Source: Siphonodentalium dalli
Lineage: Eukaryota > Mollusca > Scaphopoda > Gadilida > Siphonodentaliidae
NCBI GenBank assembly: GCA_032622095.1
Contig: CP136067.1
Span: forward strand, 49,699,899 to 49,763,898
Length of the DNA: 64,000 nucleotides
Direction of reading: 5' to 3'
The notes under the pieces: generated by a model
Database searches by the model: none
The model's input: only the letters and a program-made list of their open reading frames with translations
Told to the model about the DNA's origin: nothing
Part shown: positions 15,001 to 27,000 of the stretch, piece after piece
Position numbering within the stretch: the first letter of the stretch is position 1
How the letters are laid out: the number at the start of each line of letters is the position of its first letter
Position numbers and translations under genes: made by a program

Positions 15001-18000
15001 TTTGCTTAGGTTATTTTCTGAATATCAGAAACCACTTAGGGCAAGAAAGGATATTTTACTGTGATCAGCGAAAACTATTTACAATTGTGAGAATCAAAGC
15101 ACTTATTGTTTTCAAAACATAACTCAAATATGTGCTGACTCACTTATTGCAATCCTTATTTTTCCAAACAAGTGTACAAAAACACTAAATTTTGGAGTAA
15201 ATTTGTGCTGTTCTTCAGCGTTTAACAGAGAATCCATGCTTTTCTGTTATATTTCAGAGTGAATCACAGCAGTTCTTCTACAACATGAAACCTGATGAGA
15301 AAAACAAGGGAAGGAAGCGTGGACAAGATGGTGGAACACCCCAGAGAGAAAAGAAACATCATCGTAAGCTCCGAGATCTTCTGGTTAACCCTTTCTATAT
15401 TAAAGGCACATATGGCCTTTGCAGTTAAAATAGTCACACCCATTGAAACCTCCATAAACAGAAAGAATATTAAAATATAGACATATTTTGTTCTTATTCC
15501 AAACATAGATATCATGTAAATAGTATGTTATTGTCAAGTTCATATGCTTTGTTATGTAAACAAAAAGCCAGGTTTTGTAACGTTTTTTGTTCACATAACA
15601 AAGCATACTAACTTGACAATAGCATACTATTTACGTGATATTTATGATTGGTATAAGAATAAAGTCTGTCTATTTTAATATTCCTTCTGTTTACGGCAGT
15701 TTTAACAGATGTGACTATTTTAAGAGCAATACCCACCCTGAAGGGCATCTGTGCCTTTAAAAGAATTTCTCCCACCCAGTTATAAAAGTATTTAGGTCGT
15801 TTGTATTACCTGAACATCCTAAGAGAACTACTCGTCAATGAGTGTTTAGTATAGAAATGGTAGGCCACTGCGAATAGTCGATATTCATTTTGTTATTCGA
15901 TTCGACCTCAACATTCGATTCAAATTCAATTTGACTTTGAAACAATGATTAGTATTTTTGAATACTTCAATGCGAACTTAAAGGGGTACTGTACGCCATT
16001 TTCATTAAATTTCCGGTGACAACAACGATCTAATATCGATAATATATAGAAACATAAGTAATTTGAGTCGAAGATGTATTCTGTAAACGCTCAGGTTAAT
16101 AGGCTATCTTAAAATTTAATAATTTAAAAGTTAATAATTTGATATAAATTGAATTTATGACTGGAGCCATAAAATGGCGTCAATTAAATTACGAATTTGC
16201 GTAATCAAATAAAGTAAATGAGGGATACTGGCTTGTTAAACCGATCGCACACACGATCGCTTAAAATATTATGATGATACGGGGAGAACACTCAAGCCAC
16301 TCACTGACTAGCGACGATACAATAACTTAAATGATTATATGGGACTAGTATGCCTATAATATAACTTTTATTTGATTCATTTGGTTGAAAACTGTAAAAA
16401 AATTACTCGACAACGACAATTTGTATTTTTGCATTCCGGTAAATTTGTCATCCGTAACACTACTTCGTACTCAACAGACTTTCAAATAATGAAAAAAGTG
16501 TTACCTTATTCTCAGACTCGGAGACTATAGAAACCAACAACAACATTTGGCGTACAGTACCCCTTTAATGTATTTATCAATAATATTTGAACATTCACAA
16601 CTGCTGCGAAGTATTAATAGTAGATACACTCGTAAGTGTTCCCTCAAAATCTGCCATGTTAACTTAACTTTAACTGTTCTAATCCTTTTATTTCATGACA
16701 ACGAATATAACAGCTTATAATATATTCCGAGGACATTCAGTTGAAGTTGCCCATCACAAAAAAGATGGTGTGTTTTATTTAATAGATAATTCTGACATAC
16801 AGATGAAAACAGGAAATATATCTTTATCGTATAATTTCGGTGACCAAGATTATAATTTATTCAATTCAATATTCGATTAGTTTTCAAATTTTTCGAGAGC
16901 TATTCCATTCGTTCAAAATCCCAATATTCGCAGGGCCCTAAGAAAGGGTTAATGGAATACATATAGAATACACCCATAGTAGCCGAGAATACCAAATGTT
17001 CACCACGAGTGGAATTGTGGTTTTAAATACAAGCCTTTGGTTAAAACTACAATACCACAAGTGGGGTAAATATTGTACTCTCCGCTGCTATGCGTGTATT
17101 TTATTTATGCCATAATTATTATTTTTGATTTGTTCTGCGAATTCAACTACTCCGCTGTTTACTTTTAATGTGTATCCACACCGAGAGACACAAACACAAA
17201 GCTATAGAGAATGTATGTGCATCACGAGTAGCGATGCATACATTTAAGTCATGACGTCAGCATGTTTCTGAGTGATCAGACACTACGAATTACCAATCAT
17301 ATGTGTCCTAGTTCATATAACACTAGCAAACTTGAAGATTGAAATGCAGGCAATTTTCCCTCATATCTAATTTATATCATGACAACTTCCAGTTCTAAAT
17401 GAATATGACATGAGAACTATTTTGCTAACCACAGTAAAAATTTATACCCACAGTAGGCAGCTGTATACTCACAGTGGAGCGTAAAGATGAAGTTTACAAA
17501 ATAGGTGTTATACACACAATAGAATAGGCAATTATGGTATGAAAACTTCTTTTCCCTGCATACTAGCTTTTCCCTTTTCCCAAAGCATGCTGTAATCCAC
17601 CAATGTTTGACAGTTTTCAGTATTAGCTGAGTAACCCTACAGATTAATTAAAAGGGATTTCACTGCCTTCCATCTGTTTATATAATCCGAACATCCCTGT
17701 CAATGATTAAAAAACTAATTTGTCGTCTGCTTTTAACCCTTTACCCAACAGAAGGGCCCTGTGCCAATGCATTCTCTTATATATGCGAGTCGACCATAGG
17801 TCGCCTCGCATATATAAGAGAATGCATTGGCTTAACACATTAAAAATTATAAAATTGTTAAAGAATGTAAGAAAAAATGGTAAAAAGTGTTAAAAAAAGA
17901 TTTTTTTTAGGCCAATGCATTCTCTTATATATGCGAGGCGACCTATGGTCGACTCGCATATATAAGAGAATGCATTGGCACAGGGCATAACTGTAACTAT

Positions 18001-21000
18001 CACAATGTGGTCAAGGAGCCGGTTCCAATGATATCCATATTTGTATGGTTCTATTGAGACAGACCGAAGATATTTTAGGCTGTTGAAGCTTTATTTGGCC
18101 GGTTTTGGCCGGTTTGTTGGGTAAAGGGTTAAATCTTTTTAGTAATTAAAGGTTTTTGCAATTCTTGCAGCTGAATTATTCAGTAAAGTGCAATTTTCGG
18201 ATAATTTATTTACATTTCTTCTCAGCACAGCCAACAGGACCATGCTGGTTTTGCTTAGGAAGTCCTGAGGTGGAGAAGCATTTGGTGGTCAGTGTCCGTG
18301 ATGAGGTGAGCAGAGGTTACTTTAATATAGTATAAGAGAGTTAGGTGCCCCTATCAGACTAGACAATAGGCTTGCCACGATTATTCGATTAATCGACTAA
18401 CCTTCGACAGGTGCGGTAGTCGACGGTTATTTACTTTCGTCAACTAATCGCCCAAAGGGGGGTGGGTATGGTTGTGTATGTAAGCAGTACTATGCACACA
18501 TGCCATGCCTGGAAGTAAAAGTTAACAGTGTATGTAGCACAATTTACCACCCGACAGCCTGTTCTCTCGCCACTTCTGGTTCGGCTTTGATCGACAATTG
18601 GCGGTCATCTTCAAAGAATTCGGTGTACGACATGTTCTCACAGTCGTGGTGGGCCAGCGGCTTCCTTTGATGTCGTGTTACGGCCTTGTCATTGTTTATA
18701 AATTATGTTTAACTGTGAATTGATGTTCCTATGGATCGGTAATTAGCTATCATTTTTGCCAAATGGACGATGTGCATCGGATTGCATCTATGTTTCATTT
18801 CTCAAATTTCATACTATAAAACGGTCACCAATATTCACAAAGTCAGAAAGTTCGCGGGACATGGAATGTTCAAAGTTACTAGACAGTTAATCAGTAACAA
18901 GTTTGTGTCATCACTTATATAGTGCTACATACATTACATTCTCCAACGTGGTAACGTATATAAACTATTAATTTGTAATTAACCAGAGGCGCGCGCACAC
19001 CGAAGTCCGCGAAATAAACTATGTTCTCTATGTATGTCAGGTGACGTAATCGATACACAATGGCATTCTCTGCAAAACTAACTATAGTCTGTATGTATGC
19101 GATAATTCCACACGCTTTCTATTGCACCGCGATGCATGTTCACGGGGAACATTGATTGACTGGACAGATATTATAAAAAATTCTCGTTCGCGGGAATAAT
19201 GGCGAGGAGGGCATTTACCAGCTGCGCAAATTTGAGTTTAGGTGGCCAATGAAGGGCGGGGGCCTCAGAAGGACAAACCTGCTGACTGACAGTTTATAAC
19301 TGTGTTCAGACTGGATGTAAAGTAGTCATTGTAATTTCGCATTTATAACTTGTTTACCTGGGTGTAACATAGGCCGCATATATGAACGATTAATCGACTA
19401 ACCGTCGATTATAACGGTCGATTAGTCGATTATGAAACTCAGTCGTGACAACCCTACTAGACAGTGTTTTCCCCATCTTTACAAACAACAGATGAGACCA
19501 GGGTTCCCACGGGTCCTTGAACACCCTTGAATATGAAAATCCATATTCAAGGCCCTTGAAAACCCTTGTATTTCACCAAACTCCATGAAAACCCTTGAAT
19601 AATAGACATGTAAACACCCTTGAAAAGTTAAATTAATATAACTCGCGGTGCTCCGTAATACGGAACCAAGAAGAGTAACACTTCGGTAATTTCCGCTGGG
19701 TTCCGTCTGTTTACGTCGGTTCATTTAGACTTGTGTATGCTGATGTAAGCGGCTCTCTGATTGGTTGTCACTACTTCGGTTCTCTATTTTCCACTAATCA
19801 TGTCGCGCATACCATAGAAGATGTGTTAGTGTAGGAATACGTGATGCGACCGGGGAAAACCCTGCGCTATTTTTCGCTTTCGTCTGCAGACGATAAAACA
19901 AAATAATCATAATGCCCAGCGGAAAGTGCAAATATAATCCAAACTGGAAAACAAACACAAATTATAGTAATTGGCTTGAAGCCGTTGAAGGCAATAAATT
20001 TTTGGTGAGATGTCGTCTGTGCAGAAAAGATATTGATGTAAGCAACATGGGCGAGTCTGCGTTAAAATCTCACACAACGTCCGCCAAACATAAAGTCATT
20101 TAAAGATGACAAGTTGATGTAGAAATATATTAGTTACAGTAGTAAGACTGTACCTGTACTACCACACTGTGACAGATTCACAGAAACAAGGTCGAATACT
20201 ATTTACATAATTATTGTATTATTGATTTATATTGACACATGACTGTCCTTGAAAACCCTTGAAATTTGAGTATATGCCTCCTTGAAAACCATTGAATTTT
20301 GGCCCCCACACTCCTTGAAAACCCTTGAATTTCATTTGAAAATAGGTGCAGGAACCCTGTGAGACATAGCAAGGACGGAGTTCTCTGCTATAGTACACTT
20401 TATGAGAATAGAGTTGCTTCTTATTCCAATTGTAGCAGACATTTCCTTGCATAACAGTATGTATTTAATAAATAGAGGATCTAGAATCCCCAGTTTGTAG
20501 TGGAATTTACTGGCCGAATCCAGTAAATTTTGTCTGAACCGAGCCTTTGACGAGGTCCAGACATACAAAATGTAATTTACTGGATGAATTTTGTAATTCC
20601 GCTATAAACTGGGGAAGAGTTGTTGATTCTATTTATGAAATTATCCAAAACCTCGATATAACATACTTAAATCAAGAAATGGGACGTGAAACTAACATCG
20701 GCTTTTATAGAATGGTTTATTGAATGGAATAAGGGTAGGATCATGTAATAAATAGATATACTGCATAGGATAATTGGCTTCTTTCATGATATCATGAGAA
20801 ATAATAATGTTTGAGCATCAAACACATTGATTTAATTTGTTTACATACAATATTTTGATGCAAGAGGCCCCAAAAGGACTGACAACAAGACTGGGTTAAT
20901 GCTCAATACTTACATTTCTAGTATTTGGTTGAATCAAAAGTACAGTATTCTTATTTTATGTCCTTGAGCTCGGGGAAAAAGATATAATTTATTCAAGTAT

Positions 21001-24000
21001 CAAAATCATTCACATTTTCATTTAACTATCCTTATATCCACTTTTTTAGTGCTATTTGGCATTGGCTAAAGGTGGCCTTGTTCCTGAACACACATTAATC
21101 CTGCCCATAGGACATCACCAGTCGATAGTGACAGCACCAACAGAAGTCATAGAAGACATAGAAAAGTATCCTTTTCATTCCACGATATGAAAACTTTGAT
21201 TAAATGGACATGGATCATTTGAACCCACCTGGCTTGGTTCAGGCTCTCAGTAATAACCTTTGAGGATTTTCACAGGGATGTTTCGACTTCACATCATCTC
21301 TGGTTGATAGTGGGTTTGTCGAATATCTGACTGCCTTGATGCAGCTCTGGTAGCTATATATTAAATTCGCATTGTTATGGCAGCATTATTAAAATTATTC
21401 ACCTTAAAATTCAAAGATACAAATCAGTCCTCAAAAGTATGTTCAAGTCACAAGGGAAAGTAGTAGTTTTCTTTGAGAGAAATTACAGAACGCAGCACCT
21501 TCAAATACAGGTAAGGCATTCAAATAAATATCTGTTTCCTCTGACCAGTAGTGTTCACGCTGGGCCGAAAAATCTTTTGGCCCATTTATTGGCGAACTCT
21601 GAGTTGTTTTGTCCAAATTAAATCCTCATTTTCTGGTCTCACAATTAACAAATATTGTTTTTAGTCGAGTTTTTTTCCCAAAACTCGACTTATAGTATGA
21701 TGGGGGGCGGCGGACGGGCGGGCGGGCGGCGTGTTTTGCTTATTGACGGATTTAAAAAAAATTTGGTGTGTGAGTACATATCCATGCACGTAAGATGCAG
21801 ACATAAAAATCGGGTTTGTCCGCACATTTATTACAGAGTTATGGCCCTTTGAATTTTCAGCTCGTTAGCGCGATAACTTCAACAAACGTTATCCGATTTG
21901 ATTGAAATTTGGTATATAGGTGTCTCCCAAGAATATCTCGGATGAGTTCGAAAACCGGCCTGGTCCGATAAAATTTTATAGAGTTATGGCCCTTAATTAG
22001 TCATTTTTCACGAATTTTCAGCTCGTTAGCGCGATAACTTCAACAAATGTTATCCGATTTTATTGAAATTTGGTATATAGGTGTCTCCCAAGAATATCTC
22101 GGATGAGTTCGAAAACCGGCCTCGTCCGATAAAATTTGATAGAGTTATGGCCCTTAATTAGTCATTTTTCACGAATTTTCAGCTTGTTAGCGTGATAACT
22201 TCAACAAACGTTATCCGATTTGATTGAAATTTGGTATATAAGTGTCTTCCAATAATATCCTGGACAAGTTCGAAAACCAGCCTGGCCCAATAAAATTTGA
22301 TAGAGTTATGGCCCTTAATTTGTCATTTTTCGTGAATTTTTAGCTCGTTAGCGCACTAACTTCAACAAACGTTATCCGATTTGATTGAAATTTGGTATAG
22401 GTGTCTCCCAAGAATATCTCGGATGAGTTCGAAAACCGGCCTGGTCCGATAAAATTTGATAGAGTTATGGCCCTTAATTAGTCATTTTTCACGAATTTTC
22501 AGCTTGTTAGCGCGATAACTTCAACAAACGTTATCCGATTTGATTGAAATTTGGTATATAGGTGTCTCCCAAGAATATCTCGGATGAGTTCGAAAACCGG
22601 CCTCGTCCGAAAAAATTTGATAGAGTTATGGCCCTTAATTAGTCACTTTTCACGAATTTTCAGCTTGTTAGCGTGATAACTTCAACAAACTTTATCCGAT
22701 TTGATTGAAATTTGGTATATAAGTGTCTTCCAATAATATCCTGGACAAGTTCGAAAACCAGCCTGGCCCAATAAAATTTGATAGAGTTATGGCCCTTAAT
22801 TTGTCATTTTTCGTGAATTTTTAGCTCGTTAGCGCGATAACTTCAACAAACGTCCTCCGATTTGTTTAAAATTTGGAATAGACATACTTGCCAAGAATAT
22901 TTCGGACGAGTTCGAAAACCAGCCTGGCCCGATAAAATTTGATGGAGTTATGGCCCTTAATTAGTCATTTTTCGATTTTACCTATTAATTAGTCTACCGA
23001 TACTGATGCACACCAATTGGCGGTAGCCACCGGCGGTAAGCCACCGAAAACGAGACACAGCATCTCTGATGCCACCTCTTGTTTCTTTAATCCCACAATT
23101 GTTACTTGACAATATACCGCTACCCACCATCTACCATTTTGGCCAAATTAAATTTTTTTGTCCAATTTTTAAAAAGATTGGCCATTGGCCAATTTGGCCT
23201 TTGACAGCATGAACCCTGCTGACCAGTACAGTACAACCTCACCAAACATGACTCTATAAACATAATCTCTCTCCGCATGGAACGATCGCCAGTCCCCAAT
23301 ATAGTGCATTCTGACTAAACATTACCTCTGTAATCCAAAACCTTATGTTTGGAGAGGTTTTACTGTATATGGAAAGTTGGATGATGAAGAGAGTTTTTTT
23401 TATTTTCTCTAGGATTTCTAGATATTAAAGATGCTCTGTCCGATTTAACACGTCCAAATTTCTTATTTTTTCAGCTCTGAGGGTGAAAATATTTAATTTG
23501 AGTCGAGGTATCCACTCTTCAAAGCTCAGAGGTATTAGATTTTGATTTTTGAAATCTATTTATTTTCTAGTTTGATGTAGTTAATAAGCGCTTGACTGAA
23601 TGAAAAGATAATTTTGTGAAACAAAAGTGCTACAATTTTTCAAGAAATTTATTGAGCCTACATTTCGGTGTTGTGTCACATCTCCCTAACAAAATAAAAG
23701 GAGAAGACATCTCTCGTTCATCGAGTGCAGTGAGATGTGATATTATCAATTTCAGGTAATTCCCCTCAAACAAGACATGATACAGGAATTGAAGGAGACT
23801 TTTATGCAATGTGCCGAAGAGAACTCGATAGAGCTGCACGAGATTCCCAAACACACAGATCTTAAACAGGTTGGTCACCCAATGTACATACATCTCAACT
23901 TTTGGCATACCGATTTTTGGTGATCGATCTACAGAATTCAGGAGATTTGGCTCAAATCTGGGAGACTTTTCATAACTAAAAACTTTTTGTACTCAATTTA

Positions 24001-27000
24001 GAGCCCAATAGTACCATATGAATAACAGCATAATAAAGCTTTAATGTAACGCAAAATAAAAAATATTATTTGAGTCTCCGACACCACTGTTGAAATAAGA
24101 TTTGTGATATTAAATTTGAGAGAAAAAAAAGTAAACAAAAACATTGAATTTAAAAAAATATATTTTGGTATGTTTTTACCAACCTGTCCATACGTATTGA
24201 ACATTAATTGCAACATAAATGAACTCTTTAACATATATCTGTGATTGATAGATTGACTATCATGTATAATCATAGTGACATGGAACATTAAGTAAATGAC
24301 TACATTGAAGAAAATTATAGGCTTGCCTCGATTATTCAATTAATCAATTAACCTTCGACAGGTGCGGTAGTTGATGGTTATTTACTTTTGTTGACTAATC
24401 GCCCAAGGGGAGCGGGGGGTGGGTATGGTTGGGTAACTTGCGTATGTAAACAGTACTATACACTGATGCCATGACTGGGAGTAACAGTTAACTGCGTGTG
24501 CAGCACAATTCCGATGCGATGTCATTTGCCTTTGATGTCGCAGCCGATGTTTGGTGGTCATCTTCAAAGAATTCTGTGTGCGACATGTTCTCACAGTACG
24601 TTGCTGGCCGGTGGGTTCCTTTGTCTTTGATGTCGGCACCGACGTTTCACAGAGTCATCGCCAGTGCGTGGGCGTATCTGATCAGTTATTGGTGGGAATA
24701 TATGTCAGTGTGTTAGGCTGTGGGCGGACCTGGGAAGGCCGCTAATATTTACAATTACATGTATTCTAGTTTGGTGTTATATTCATTTTCTGAAGCGGTT
24801 GCTGGTTACATATATAAACTATTAATTTGCTTCATTATTTCTTGCATTCTTTATTGAAAATGTCTAGGTTATACACAGCAGTAATTCTGACTGCACTTGT
24901 TTACCTGGATGTAATATTAACCATTGACTATAATGGTCGATTAGTCGATTCTGAAAACTCATGGTCGTGGCAACCTTAGAAAATTATTAGCTGATCCTCG
25001 TAGTCTGGTGTACTAATTGTAACTCCAGGACCAGAACAATTGATAGACACTCACTGGAGGAAATTTAGGATCATATTTTATAACGGAGAGGTGTCAATTT
25101 ATAGACAACAATAGCAATTGTGAACAGTCAGGGGCATTAGAACATTATAGGTAATCCCTGTATCATACAGGTATACTAGTAGCACAATGTAATTTTTTCT
25201 CAGATTAAATGAAAATATATGCAAAACAAAGTTCCCTCTACATTTTCTGACTGTTACTAGATAAGAGAAGCTATTATGATCCATGCTTACGATGTGCACA
25301 AAACAGAAAAAATAAATATAAAGTCCTCCCTTTCTTATTGATTCTGAGTTCTGAATCTCAACTGAGTTCTGAATCTGATCTGGGTTTCTGAATCTTGAGT
25401 CTGAGACTCAAATAATTTGTTTTTACCTAATATATCACTTTGTTATATGCTTAACATTGAAATAGCTCTAAACAGCCAGAAAATTAACAGCGTATCAATC
25501 GCTTGTCCCAGCGATCGAATACCAAACTACCGACGAACACGGGTTGAGCGCTCTAACTTAAAGAGTACATCAGAGTATTTCAGAGCGCGAGGAGTTTAAA
25601 TTGGGTTACTGCCCTTACTTATTTGTTGACACTGGAGTTTTTCAATCTCAAAACTGAAAACAGAACAAAATAAATCAAATGAAGAAATGTTATAAAAATG
25701 TTGCTAATATTACTTAAAGTGGTACTGATATTGGAACTTTATTCTCTGTGTTTGTATTTATATTAAACTTGCATATTTAGACACTTTTGACAAACATTAA
25801 TGGGGAGAGAAAAGGGGACTGTTTTGTTATTCTGCGCTTCTTTCATTGAAGCTAGTCTGTTGGCAATCAGCTGTTTCGTTTTCATCTAGAATATGAGGCA
25901 GAATGAGGTCCTGTTGTGTGGGTAGCATGACTAAACTCACCCTCTGGGGACCTCATTCTGCAAATGTCAGACACACTATAACCAGACTTGATCTTAATTT
26001 AGGTACACTTCACACTTCAACTGTGTAGGATCAAATACGGTTTATCATTTAGGGATAACAATACAGTCTTCACACTGCCCCCCCCCAAGTAATATTTGAA
26101 ACGATCCCACATATCAATATTTATATTCCCAATCATTGTTTCAACAATGATGAGCCTATGAAAGTCACTGATATAACAATCTGTTAATCAGATAAAGATG
26201 ATGAGTCTATGAAAGTCAGTGATATAACAATCTGTTAATCGGATAAAGGTCTACTCAAGTGGAAACAAATGAGAAAATGTGTCAAAACAATAGAATTATG
26301 ACAAAGCAATGACACATATCGTATTGGCATATAATGTGGATAATCAGTAGTAACTTAATACGGGTAACAACTTTGCCATTTCGATAGCATATGCCTGCGA
26401 TCATGGCCTTAATCGTCACCATTCTGTGATTTTGCAACTTGAAAATAGTGATTCATATTTAAACTCAAAAGATTTCTAGCTCACTTTGATTTGTTCACTA
26501 TACCCTTGCAACGAAGTTATTGGAGGGGTATACTGGAATCAGCTTGTCCATCCATCCATCTGTTCATAGATGCAACTTTGCTATTTTTTTTTTAAACTTG
26601 ATTTTATTGCAGGTCATTCCTATTGGTGTTCCGTATTTTTTTAAACTTGTTGATTTTATTGCAGCAATGGCAATCCTATTGGTGTTCCGTATTTTTTTTT
26701 TTAAACTTGTTGATTTTATTGCAGCAATGGCAATCCTATTGGTGTTGCGTATTATTATTTTTTAAACTTTTTGATTTTATTGCAGGTCATTCCTATTGGT
26801 GTTGCGTATTATTTTTTTTTAAAGCTTGTTGATTTTATTGCAGCAATGGCAATCCTATTGGTGTTGCGTATTATTATTTTTTAAACTTTTTGATTTTATT
26901 GCAGGTCATTCCTATTGGTGTTGCGTATTATTTTTTTTTAAAGCTTGTTGATTTTATTGCAGGTCATTCCTATTGGTGTTCCGTATTTATTTTTTTAAAC

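Larger units (their letters stand above)
15385..16952. mobile_element. Family D MITE carrying three further insertions
   Basis: The ends TTAACCCTTTCTATATTAAA and TTTAGTATAGAAA...GGGTTAA are recovered when the inserts are removed. The inserts are a TTAA foldback (15400-15760), a hAT element (15861-16940) and, inside that, a family C MITE (15978-16568). It starts 21 bp after exon g. Confidence 0.75.

Noticed and set aside
21850-22975. Regular 161-bp spacing, possible CRISPR or rDNA spacer
   Set aside because: The whole unit is repeated without unique spacers, and no rRNA sequence is nearby.
24498-24745. Frames on both strands of 60-85 codons
   Set aside because: They lie within a short non-autonomous hAT element and match no transposase segment I can recognise.
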